A stretch of 64,000 nucleotides of DNA from positions 96,076 through 160,075 of the forward strand of contig FJOG01000007.1 in assembly GCA_900073065.1 (NCBI GenBank). The letters run 5' to 3'. This stretch comes from Phialocephala subalpina (taxonomy: Eukaryota; Ascomycota; Leotiomycetes; Helotiales; Mollisiaceae). Shown piece after piece: positions 21,411 to 32,493 of this stretch. Position numbers and translations under genes: made by a program. The notes beneath the pieces are model-generated. The model was given only the letters and a program-made list of their open reading frames with translations. It was not told the DNA's origin and did not search any database. The number at the start of each line of letters is the position of its first letter. Position 1 is the first letter of the stretch.

Positions 21411-23123
21411 TCGACAAGAAGCCGAACTAGAACCAGAACGGGAGCCTGAGACGCGCGCTCTTCGAAGACAAGAAGAACCTGAACTAGAAGCCAGTTGATA
21501 GTTTACCGTCACTGGAGCTTCCATCTCACTACAGAAACGACTCAACTCCCAATCATCTTGCGGATACACATAGAGAGTGGAATAGGAGGATGGTTGTGAT
21601 GGGAAATTGGTGGAAGCCTGACCGTTTGCACCGTATATGGATTTTGAATGGGCTATCGACAGTCTCGATAGTAGCCACAATGTCGTCATTATTGGAGAGT
21701 GAAACGGAGAACGACAGAGAGCCTAGGAGAGCCTGGCAAGAGATCTCGCATCTGCCTGCCAAACCCGACAAGTCCGATGCCGAAATCCAGTCAAAACATT
21801 CGAGCATGTTGAAGAGAGCCGATGCCTGGCTATCACCAACCTGGAGCTTGCACCTCACTGCAGAACATTACTCAACCTTCCTGAATCTTTTGAACGATTG
21901 CGGCGCAAGAGGCGTTTACATATCAACATGGAGACCTTTGGGATTGTAGGGCAACGGAAAATTGGTGGAAGCATGACTATTGGAACCGGCATGGGACATT
22001 GCGATTCCCTGGCAAGAGCGCTGGCATCCAACTGCTAGAACAAGACCGCTTCGATCTCAGAATATGGACATATCGAAGTCAATCCGGAGCTTGCACCTTA
22101 CTGCAGAAATCGAGATAATCTTTGAAGCACATGGGTCTATACAGTCAATCACAGAGCCCATCTCACAGCAGACGCGAGCTGTGCCGAGAAAAGGGGCATG
22201 CGGCTAGGACGTTTCGTGCAAAGAGGGCTGGAGACAATGATAAGTGATGTCTCATCATCATTGGAGTAGTACCTTACTACAGCAAATCAAGGATCCGCCT
22301 CAACCTCAAGACATTCGAGCATGTCGATCGATCGAGCCTCATATCATACAATTGCAGATTGTCGGGCTCCAGCATCCTGTATGTGTAGAATCTGAAGTCT
22401 CTCAATTTCGATGTACCAAGTTGTGGTGGGGTGATAAGGGGGTTTCCGCACAGAGTGCTAAGGTGGAAAGGGCCGTCAGGCATGCGGGGACTGCGACTCA
22501 CAGGCTGCCCCTACCAGAACTTGGTACTTCATATCAAAGCTGAGTTCTGGTCTTGACCTAGTCAATAAAGGTCTCGGTCGGTGGCAGTGAGCTCGACATG
22601 CTCAAGGTCTTCTCTTGTGAGATCGACTTGGTCGGTAACAGTGAGGCGTCAGTTCCGCATTTATCAGTCAGCTGCCAGCTCTTGAGATTATTGTCTCCAC
22701 TCCTTACTTGTATTGTAGAATATAACTCCATGTGGGGCAAAGCTAAGGTCCCCCTCGTGATCAGCACGGTGTCTTTTTAAAGATCAGTTTGTCGACGAAG
22801 ATATATGAGGTCGCTCTTGAAAGGTGGTTTGGCTTTGGCAGTCAGTTGCCAGCTTCATCCATGTCTCCAGTCATATTCTTAAGAACACCATGGCCGGGAA
22901 CCTGCTGTGAGATGGGTTCTATCTTTGTATCGCATGATTTCACTGGCTTCTTGTGAAGTACTGGAACGGGTACTGCTTTTAAGCATGCGGACTATTGCGA
23001 TTTTGGACGGCATTGTAGAGAGGGCTACACAGACAAGAAAGCTGATATCTCACTGTCGCCGACCTATCGATCTCAACGACGAGAATGAGAAATGACTAGA
23101 ACACCTCACTGTCCGACCCAAAA
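21411..23123. other. Degenerate repeat-bearing region, no intact gene
   Basis: Many short ORFs, none with a clear family. The recurring cysteine-free Ser-Leu-His-Leu-Thr-Ala peptide in the plus frame comes from the spaced copies of the 38-bp-related motif, so this could be a decayed leucine-rich-repeat-like gene or a non-coding repeat. I cannot decide from the sequence. Confidence 0.4.
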
Positions 23124-23155
23124 TTATAATATATATATATATATATTTTTTTTTT
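23124..23155. repeat. (AT)n and poly-T tract
   Basis: An alternating AT run followed by a T homopolymer, about 95 bp beyond the stop codon of the M16 peptidase gene, in its 3' flank. Confidence 0.9.
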
Positions 23156-23248
23156 GGCTTTTGCGCAAAAGAAACATTGTATACCTGGCAGGTGTTGAAC
23201 CAGACCATGCGAGAGATTACCTCTGAAGAGGGCCATTCCGCGGATTTT

Positions 23249-26200
23249 TCAAACCACGTCCAAATCCTCAAACCCCTTGATGTCCTTGATCGGTTGGGGG
23301 GATGCCTTAACTTCCATCATGGATTTGAACTCTTTGATATTCTTAATTAGAACTGCTTCCACCTGCTGACCATCTTCCTTCAGATCAACAGTTCTCACCT
23401 TCTCCTCCACCTCTTTCGCCTGAGTCTGGGCAGCATTTTGAGCGATGAGTTGTATGACTAGTTTCGATCGTAGAGGGGAGGTCGGAAGGAAATATTCCTT
23501 ATAGAATTCTACAACGTTCTCTTTGGTAAGCTTCTCAAGGTGGGTAGCGTCGTGCTGCTCTTCATGAGTGTTAGTTTGAAGTAGTAAATCAGGGAAGCGC
23601 CTTACCGAGCACAAAGTCAAGGTGTCCGTGTTTGATAGGTGCCCAAAAACGATCCATCTCCTCCTTCAACTCTTCTGACCTCGTTTTCTCCAGTATTTTC
23701 TGAACTAGATTTCTCTTGTGGTTTTCGAAATCATGATCCTTCAGCTCCACCAGCTTGGCTGCGAATTCAGTAAGGAAGCACTCAATTCGCTCCTCTAAGT
23801 ACAGTGGTGGCTTTGTGCTTTGAATAGTGAATTCGAAGCCGATACTTGTCCCATTCTCGCGGGTTCCGCTCCATACACTATATCCTAGCTTCTCCCGGGC
23901 TCTCAATTGATCAAAAGCCGCTGCGTGTGTCATTTGGTCGAGGAGGAAGGCTTTCGCTCGTGTCAAGCCATCGAAGCGGGCACCAAGAAACAATATGTAT
24001 TTTATACCGTGATCAACGGCTTCCAGATCGTCCAATGCCTCGATGAACACAAAGTTAGAAGTGGGAGGAAAGTCCAGCGATCTAGTGACGATAGAGTAAT
24101 CTGTTTCGGGTAATGGAGTTGGATTGAGTATGCTTTCAACCATCAGACTTAACTCAAGAGCCTGCTCTTTCCGTAATTCCCCGCCGACCAAGATGTCTAC
24201 CTGCATCTGCCAGAGGGTGGGGTAGAATTGTACAATGTCTGCAACAGTGATATTCCTCAATTCTGCAATCATTTGCTTGTGGGTATACCAATTTTCGCGC
24301 CAAATGTTCTTCATGAGCCAGAAGAGTTGATGATATGGAACGGCCAAGGCGCAGTTCTCAAACACTCTTATCCATCCTCCCTTGACGACTTCGAAATTCA
24401 ACCCAACCTGTAAATCTTTCATCGTTGTCAACAAGTTCTGCAGGAGGTCTTGGAAAATAACTCCTTCGCCATGCAACTGAATGACGATCCCGGTTGAGTG
24501 GCACCTTATTGAGTGACCCACCCCAAGACAGCTGGCATCATGGAAGTACTGCTCTATAGCATCTTCAACCAATCCCGCATAGAGCATTCCTTTGACGAAG
24601 TTTGCTGGTGTGGCATGTACAAGTGGGGTTTTGCAGTGGATGACGAGGTAAGCCTGACCCCTCTTGTACTCTGACACGTGAAAGCCACTCTTATACCAAA
24701 CTCGAGATACCTTATCATTCCGAATCAATCTAGGCTCAACCGCTGACTTTTCATAGTCTCCTGGAAATGCTCCAAGGACCTTTGAAATCCACAAATTTTG
24801 TCTCGGGAGGTGCAGCTCTGGCAATGGCGTTTCGACAGCAATTTTCAGCTCGTCCAAAAATTGCACTGGTATCTTCTCGTGCCTGAACTCGGTATTGTAC
24901 CATTTCTCCTTCTGGTTCCAATTGCCGGGGAACTTGGGGGAGGCGATTGTCATCTTGAAGTTGTCGGGTCGAAAGCATGCTAAAGCTGCTAAGATGCTGT
25001 CTTCCTCAAACTTCCTCTGTCTTATAGGATGTTTGTTAGCGCTGAGCGCACAGATTGATTAGGATGGGTAAATTACCTGGGCCCGGCTAGAATCCATTTC
25101 ACAGGTAGCCGTCTCTGCATATTTCCGCTAAGCATCTGCGTAAGCTCAATCGACTTCTTGCTCCGCAAGTTGAACTTTATTTCCGCAATCTGTCTTAGCT
25201 CATCAAAGATGCGTGCCAGTTCTTGGAGTGGGCTCTTTCTGAGAAGACAGATGTAGTGGAAAAAAACCTTTACCGCCGCTTGATAGGATCCGATATCAGA
25301 TTCTGTGAAGTGGATTCGACATAAGAAAATCCCGGGTGAGCCAGGGCACATCTGCCTCAAGTCTGTAGAGATCCCAGTCACACCTTTAGGCTTCAGATAG
25401 CGGAAAAGGCTTCCAGCTCCCTCATGGCAGAAGAGATGGTTAAGGTACCCACTGGGCTGGCATTCGAAGGAAGAAGCCTCGTCGGGAAAGGGAACTTCTA
25501 ACTCCACCCAGTTGTTGTTTTTGATAAGCTTGACGAAAGTCTGAGTCGAGAGATCCTCTTGTCGAAGCGGCACATCCGTATCCCACCGATTGTCGGGAAG
25601 GCTTTTGTTTTGTATACCAGCGAAAAGGTTGGCCCACTCTTCTAACTTGCTTAGTGGTTCTTTTCCAATAATAGCTAACTTCATTCGATTTCCTGAGTAC
25701 TGGCTTTCATAAAACGCCTTGATCCTCTCTCGCATATCGATACCTCTAGCTTTAGGCACCCTTATCAAGGTATCGTGATTTCCCGTGGAAAATTTGTACC
25801 AAGGGTACTTAGGGTTCGACGTCGATTTCTGAACTTGCATAATCCGCCAGTAATCATTACGAAGATTTTTATTGTGTTCGGAGACGATTAGTTCCGTCTC
25901 TCGATCTACAAGCGAAGGAGAGAACACAGGGTCAATGAAACCCTGTGCGAATCGATCAAGCGTTCCAAACAAATCTCCGCTACTGATGATACCGAAGTGA
26001 TAATTCGTAGAAGTGGAATCTGTCCACGCATTTCGCGTACCAGAGTTCGCAGAGACGTGTCGGTTTAATTCGTATTCCTCCTTGAATTTCCCAGAAGAGG
26101 CTTTTGCTACCGTGTGCCTATAAAACGTTAATATCTCTCAGCATGCAAAGTTATACTACTTACTCTGCTAAATGAGCCGTACCCAGTACCTCCCCGTCCC

Positions 26201-26387
26201 CAAAGTACCCAACACCGACGTCCATCGCTGCGCTAGCTTGGTCGGTTGAAGCATCATGTACTATGAGGACTTCAACCTGGTTCGGCAGTACGATGTGTTT
26301 GTACGAGCGACTGTCATCGCGCGGAGTCTCTAGCTGAGTAGTCGACAAAGAAGTTGGTGGCCTGGGGGGTTGGTCTTGATTTGACAT
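23249..26387 (-). CDS. M16 metallopeptidase, insulin-degrading enzyme type
   Basis: Exons on the minus strand are 26387-26164, 26117-25077, 25020-23606 and 23559-23249: 2991 nt, 996 aa, no stop, the usual length of insulysin/Ste23-type peptidases. The zinc motif HxxEH is present as H72-L-A-E75-H76, with the codon for E75 split by intron 1, and a third ligand candidate lies in SEHNKN (about E155). Family landmarks follow: NRMKLAIIGKEPL, a FRPDNFKMTI segment, the IASPKFPGNWNQKEKWY region and a C-terminal QLIAQ near the end. Introns have GTAAGT/GTAATT/GTAAGG donors. These enzymes cleave small peptides inside a closed two-half chamber in cytosol or organelles. The gene looks intact. Confidence 0.92.
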
Positions 26388-27142
26388 GGCGAGTGCTGAT
26401 AGCCTAGTGCTGATCTAGAGACGTTCAACGTAACGATAAGTTGAGAGTGAAGAGAGTTGAAGCTCTGGTAACTGTTCGAGGACAGATCAGTTTCGACCAA
26501 GGTAGAGTCTCAGTTCCGTCAGCTAGGGGAGTGCATTGACTACTTTGTCTGAATTTTCACTTGCTGATCTTCACAGTGAGAAACAGAACGCGGGACGGAA
26601 CCTGTCTTGAAGATGGTACGAGCCTCTTCACCCGCTTTCCTAGCCTCAAATCGGAACACACCCCGGACAAACCTATTCCTTCTCGAGCTCACATTCCCTA
26701 CACCCTGGAGGCCATCATGCGGTGAGCACCACCAGCCCGAGCAATTGCCCAGCACGCCCGGGACAGAGAAATGACTAATGCATAATGCATATCGTTGAAG
26801 CTTCTGCCGGGAGGCTAAGCCCGAATGGATCTCAAGCACGCAGAGCCGAGCCTTGCATATGCACAGTGGTCATCGTTCCGTTTGCGTGGAGGTGCAGGTA
26901 GGTCGCCTTTGCCAGGGAGTGAGCATGAGAGGCGTTTAAGAACGGAAGGATGGAAGGTGAGGGAGTGGATGAGAATAGGGATGAAGGGATGAGAGATTTC
27001 TCAAATTCACGTAGCAACTTCATCGTCGTGAGAGGAGAGTGCTTCCTCTCGGGTAGCTATGTCACATACATCACGTACCGCTGTGTAACTTTTGTTGTTG
27101 CAAGAAGGAGAACTTGTAGGCCTTCATAATAATATATCCATG
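26388..27142. other. Upstream flank of the peptidase gene, no gene seen
   Basis: Presumed promoter and 5' flank of the M16 gene. Short ORFs on both strands lack protein-like features. Confidence 0.5.
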
Positions 27143-27254
27143 CCCGAAACCTTGTAAAGGGATCACGATGAAAACTACAGGGAAGATTATTTTTAGATAG
27201 AAAAAAAATAAAAAGTACTTTGGAATCGAAATATCAATTGATTTATTTAAGCGA
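27143..27254. repeat. Transposon-relic segment, AT-shifted copy
   Basis: Homologous to 11001-11093. Relative to that copy it carries G to A and C to T changes (GTGAAGGGG to GTAAAGGGA, CGACG to CGATG) and an A-rich insertion. It marks the left edge of the AT-rich block. Confidence 0.6.
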
Positions 27255-28860
27255 GTAAACTAATTTTAATTCGATTTAATTTATTTTATTTTTAGAATTT
27301 GATTTCGAAATTTTAAATTTATTATTAATTAAAATAATAATATTAATTATATAATTTTAATATATAAAGAATTATTTATTTCTAATAAATAATTAAATAA
27401 TCTTTNNNNNNNNNNNNNNNNNNNNNNNNNNNNNNNNNNNNNNNNNNNNNNNNNNNNNNNNNNNNNNNNNNNNNNNNNNNNNNNNNNNNNNNNNNNNNNN
27501 NNNNNNNNNNNNNNNNNNNNNNNNNNNNNNNNNNNNNNNNNNNNNNNNNNNNNNNNNNNNNNNNNNNNNNNNNNNNNNNNNNNNNNNNNNNNNNNNNNNN
27601 NNNNNNNNNNNNNNNNNNNNNNNNNNNNNNNNNNNNNNNNNNNNNNNNNNNNNNNNNNNNNNNNNNNNNNNNNNNNNNNNNNNNNNNNNNNNNNNNNNNN
27701 NNNNNNNNNNNNNNNNNNNNNNNNNNNNNNNNNNNNNNNNNNNNNNNNNNNNNNNNNNNNNNNNNNNNNNNNNNNNNNNNNNNNNNNNNNNNNNNNNNNN
27801 NNNNNNNNNNNNNNNNNNNNNNNNNNNNNNNNNNNNNNNNNNNNNNNNNNNNNNNNNNNNNNNNNNNNNNNNNNNNNNNNNNNNNNNNNNNNNNNNNNNN
27901 NNNNNNNNNNNNNNNNNNNNNNNNNNNNNNNNNNNNNNNNATTTATTATTTTATAATATTAAAATTTAATTTTAATAATAAATTATAAAAAAAAAATTTA
28001 TTATTAATATTAAGAATATTAAATAATTTTTTATAATTTTTAACGAATAAAAAGAAATTATTATAATATTCGCAAAAATTAAAAATTATTAATTTCATTA
28101 TTAAAAAAGAATATAATATTAATATATTCTTATAATATAATTTTTATTCCTTATTTTATTTTTATTTATTTATATAAAATCAAATAATTTTTTATTCTTT
28201 TTTAAATTATTAATCTATAAAATATAAATCTTTTTTAAGCGAAATAAATATATATTTAAAGCGTAATTATTTTAAATTTTGGAATATAATTTTTTTCGTA
28301 AATTGAAATATTATATATTTGAATTTAATTTAATAATTTTTAATTAGATTTATTTTATATTAAAATCTAATAATTTAAATAAATATATAAATAATTAAAT
28401 TTAAAGTTAATTTCTTTTTCGAATAATTATTTTCTACGAAAATATAAATATTAAAAATCCCGAATTTAAATATTTAATTAATATTATTATATATATATAT
28501 ATATTTAGCATTTTATTTATTAATTGAAATTCTTTTTTTTAGATTAAGAATATTATATTTATTATTTATATTTTTATAATTAAAAAGAAAAATAATATTC
28601 ATTTTTTATATTTAGAAAAAGTTTTAATTATAAATAAAAAATTTAACTAAGAATTTTATAGGAAAAATATTAGTAATAGCCTTTTTTAATTATATTCTAA
28701 TGAAAAGAAATATAAAATTCAAGATAAATTTAAAGGAATAAATTAAATTATAAATATAAATAAATTTTTAGTTTTTTTTCAATTATAATCGAAAATATTA
28801 CGAAGCAAAAAATACGGGATACTGAAAAGAAAGCAGAGGAAGAATTATTAAGGAAAATAA
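27190..28860. mobile_element. Extremely AT-rich block, probable RIP-degraded element
   Basis: Apart from the gap, this stretch is almost only A and T, with long TTATTAAT-type runs and no open frame. Repeat-induced point mutation of transposons produces such blocks in Pezizomycotina. The element type can no longer be read. Confidence 0.7.
27406..27940. other. Assembly gap (535 N)
   Basis: Run of N inside the AT-rich block; true length may differ. Confidence 1.
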
Positions 28861-28873
28861 AAGAATCCATATC

Positions 28874-29735
28874 TCACCCCTCCGTATCTATAACCCTATC
28901 CAATAGGCTATCTGTGTAATTTATCCTCTGCTCGGGCTCAACAAACATTTCCTTCCAAGCACTTATAGCTATCTCTAGGGGCATAGAATTAAGAAATTTG
29001 TACCCCGCTTCCAAATCACTAATCGCCTTATCGCCTTCTCCATAAGTCTTTACCAAGAGGTATGCAAGAAACTTATAGTCCTCGCTCGTGATTGCTAGTC
29101 CCATACACCAAGCGAGATAATTCTCAGGAAAGACCTTGTGGTAAATTTCGGCAAGTGCCCATATCTTCAAGGGCTAATATAAATCTGAGTTAAAGCTCTC
29201 AATAATTAGGCCTGCAACTTACCTTATCCCAGTGATCAAACCACGAATCTTCGAAACCACGTGCAAACTCTCGAATACTGGGAGTATCGGATTCTGTAAG
29301 GAATTGACACACAGCGAAGTGAGGATTCCACGGGGGAGAAATCGATAGAATCCACGACTCTATTGATTCCACTTTTCCCCTCATGTATTTGAGGTGTTGT
29401 TCAATTTCCGGCAGCTCTCGTTGCTGTAGGGCCATCACGGTAATAACAGCGTTGCAAATCCTTTCCTTTCCTTCGTCTTTTTGGAGAAAGCCAAAGAGAT
29501 CACGAGTACTGATATAAGGGGGACCCTTCCATTCTTGTTCCCAGATTCTCTCCCGATAAGTGAAATAAAAGAATTCGTCAAAAAAGTAATTATTATTCAA
29601 ACAGTTCCAACGAAACAAGAGGTGTTTGCGATATTGTTCGGGCTGGGCTCGTGCTGTTTGTATCCAATAATTTAACTTTTTTGTCGAAAAGCCCTCATAA
29701 TCCTCATGGAAGTATGGGGGGAGAAGCTTATCCAT
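28874..29735 (-). CDS. Hypothetical helical protein, 270 aa
   Basis: Exons 29735-29223 and 29173-28874 join in phase 0 through an intron with GTAAGT donor and ATTAG acceptor, giving MDKLLPPYFHEDYEGFSTKK... to TAG at 28874. Composition is aromatic- and acid-rich (NYFFDEFFYFTYRERIWEQE; SWFDHWDKPLKIWALAEIY) and predicted helical throughout. No catalytic motif or membrane helix is evident and I recognise no family. It sits directly against the AT-rich block with its 3' end only about 15 bp from it, yet carries no stop or frameshift, so it may be functional. Confidence 0.6.
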
Positions 29736-30223
29736 CTTTGCTTAATGGTTACTAGAAAGAGGGAAGAAAATATAAAAAAGAGGGATAGTGAGAACCTTAG
29801 CTTTTGCTGCTTTTTGTCAAGTGCTGCACGAGGTCGTTCCCGAGTATCGAAATCCGGATTCTGATCCAATTGGTTGCTATAGTCGCGTTGAGGCGTCGAA
29901 TTGAAAGAGAATATAAAACGAGGCGAACTATGCAGGCGAAGTCAAGCGCTCGCCAAGTGTGTGGATCCCCAAGGCCAGACTTACCTTCGCCCAAGGCGTA
30001 AGAATTACTACTTTCCTATTTGTGCTTTTTTGATCCTTTTAGACTGAATATTGCGCAAGATTTGGTGTTATCTTGGGAAGCTAATGTAATGCGCAAATAA
30101 TTTAGCTGATTTGTTGTTTCTGCATGAGAGAACAACACAGTGCAATAGCGGCGAGCAATGGGGGAAAAAGGGCGCACGCAACTTGCCTTGTTCTGCAACT
30201 TCTTCTACATTGAGATGGTCCTG

Positions 30224-30256
30224 AAATCCTGTTCCAGTGCCAGCATCAAGCACGCG
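30224..30256 (-). pseudogene. Fragment duplicated from the methyltransferase motif I region
   Basis: The minus-strand segment encoding LDAGTGTG is nearly identical to the same segment of the LaeA-like gene (31750-31783), but flanking sequence is unrelated or decayed. No other methyltransferase part is found nearby, so it is a small dead duplicate. Between 30260 and 30840 a few frames (for example LHFGDHEDAVGYKVFNW on the minus strand, about 30680-30750) hint at another decayed gene. Confidence 0.45.
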
Positions 30257-30844
30257 CCCTCGATGAGGCGGGCAATGGCAGCTAATATTATTGAGCCACT
30301 TCTTGGTCTACATGCATGCTGTCATAAGATTCCCCATATACTCGGGGCGAAGACATAGTCACACCGCAACTCTGCGAAGCATGCAACAAGAACAAGGTAG
30401 ATGAACGGAGTGCTGCTAGTATCCTCCAGCGGCCGAGTAAATTGGTTGGGTTTGTAGAGGAACAATGCAAGCGTTCCTCTCAAGGGTCTGATGTTTCCAT
30501 TGATTGTTGCAAGTAACATGATAAGGAGCTGAACGTCACGATGAGTGATCAAAAACACTGGTTCCACAGATTTCACCAACATGTTCAAGCAGATACTGCA
30601 TGAGGCTAATAAGGAATTGGGACTTGACATTAATTCCGATCTCCCGCGTCAGCTTCGATATCAGTGCCAAGCTTAACCTTCAGCCGGTCCAAAACTTGTC
30701 CAATTGAAAACTTTATAGCCCACCGCGTCCTCGTGGTCACCAAAGTGCAGAGATGAATCGTCAGCTCACGAAAGAGGAAACCAATCTGCATCACAAGTCT
30801 TATCAAACCCCTGAACCCCACATGGAGAACGAATGCTCCACCAC

Positions 30845-32020
30845 TTAAACTTGTGGACTTACTGGCTTCCGCCCATAAACTACATATCTAGAGAATGTAG
30901 TCAGATGGGAGTATAGCAACGTATAGTAGCGAGGACTTACATGGGCCAGTATGCGTGAATCTCCCTCTTCCTCATCTCAGCTTTAACGCTGATTGAATAC
31001 TCGTGAACTTGACTCTTAGTCCATCCCAAGTGCTGTGTGAAAAGCGCCATGGAGATGCTCTCAATCTTTGACATAACTGAAAAACTAAACACTCCTATGG
31101 CTATTAGCACCTTCTTTCGGGTACAATAGAACGCCTCAAGAAGGGAAAAATCGAATTGCTCACCTATGTCTTGAAATTTTTTCTCTTTTGCCCAAATGTA
31201 CTGTGGCCAAACATACTTCTTTTCGACGATCTCTTTGAAGCCAGCATCCTTGAGCCTTTGCTTGTGAAGTTTTGCACTATCTAATGGCATTCCAGCTTTC
31301 GTACTGGCCTCGATCAGTTTGGAAGACCAGTCCAGAAGGAGAGAGTCGGCTGGCAATGACTCGTCGTCGGTCTCAATTGGAAAGGCAATGTCTATCACCT
31401 CAATATAACCCCCTAAAGCAAGATTTCTATAAAAAATCAGTGGACGAACTTGCAGCGGGGAATTTGAAGATTTACTCGAAGCTTTGTTGGAAGAAACGAG
31501 GCCAGTCTGAGATGGAAAAGGTCAGCATGCGGCAGTGGATGAGGTCGAAATTAAACGCGAACAACCACTAGAAGGTGAAGTCAGCAAAAGCATCTCTAAA
31601 TCAAGGTAAGGATTTGCTTGCATCTTGTTCAAGATCATCAACTATAAAGTTGACATTCGGTGGGACAGATTCCGGTTGAATGGGGCTGAGATCGATCCCT
31701 ATGACGTGAGCATGAGGATTATCATCTGCAAAATCCATCGCCCAAATCCCTGTTCCAGTGCCAGCATCAAGCACGCGATGAACGTTAGCTTTGTTGACAG
31801 GACAAGTACATAAGTTTTTCTCAAATGTCAACCCGAATAAATGATGCTGTTGATCTAAACGATCTTGCTCCTCCTCATCATTCGGTAATGGATATTTCCC
31901 GGGCGCGTAGCTTTGGTACCTTCTCCCGTTCTCCAACACACCTTCCGCAACAGATTTGGACAATGATTTGGTACTACGCCGATCATCATCACCTTCAACA
32001 CCTGAATCCGAACTGGGCAT
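30845..32020 (-). CDS. LaeA-like SAM-dependent methyltransferase
   Basis: Exons 32020-31622, 31567-31476, 31426-30941 and 30887-30845 total 1020 nt, 339 aa, no stop. The N-terminus has the family's ENGRRYQSYAPGKYPLPNDE and LDxQHHLF segments, motif I VLDAGTGTGIW at about residues 83-93, then IGIDLSPIQPESVPPN, DLIHCRMLTF, DWPRFFQQ and GGYIEVIDI, ending HAYWPIYVVYGRKP. This is the full layout of the fungal methyltransferase family around LaeA, often regulators of, or enzymes in, secondary metabolism. Intron 1 has a GC donor (GCAAGC) with branch TGCTGAC and CTAG acceptor; the others are GT-AG. The frame closes only with these junctions. Divergently oriented to the gene at 32494. Confidence 0.88.
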
Positions 32021-32359
32021 TTCGAGAGTGGGTGACGATATTCTTCTCTTCTCGCCAGGCTAAATGCAAGCAAATAGGAAAGTGAGTCGTTCAGTACATT
32101 GCATGGTTCGCAGCTCCAGCCTGCAAAGCCGCCCTATACATATGCGCTGGTCCAGCAGCGAGAGTACAAGCCGGGTTTTGCTCGGAGTTAATAGAATTGC
32201 TCCCCGAAATTCTCATGCGATTCCAAAGGGGCTTTCAATGTCCTCTCTGTCTCTCCAATGTGGAGCTTTGTCGTGTCCGATCATGGGCTGCTTTAACGCG
32301 GCCGGCCTGGCTGAAGCTTCAAATATTGCAGGGATGCGGACCAATGAACTCCGCACTCG

Positions 32360-32480
32360 CCGCTGGTCGCAGAATCTGCCGCTGGTCACAGAACCTGCCG
32401 CTGGTCGTAGAATCTGCCGCTGGTCGCAAAACTCACTGCTGGTCGCAGAACCTGCCGCTGGTCGCAGAACTCGCCGCTAC
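32360..32480. repeat. 19-bp minisatellite upstream of the next gene
   Basis: Six 19-bp units of the type CCGCTGGTCGCAGAATCTG plus a partial one, with a few substitutions. Because 19 is not a multiple of three, the array is not a coding repeat. It ends 14 bp before the ATG at 32494 and lies in the shared promoter region of the methyltransferase and the next gene. Confidence 0.9.
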
Positions 32481-32493
32481 ATCGTGTGCTACA

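Noticed and set aside
32197..32493. N-terminal extension of the gene at 32494 through the 19-bp minisatellite
   Set aside because: The 19-bp period shifts frame every unit; the sequence before ATG 32494 looks non-coding although the frame happens to be open.
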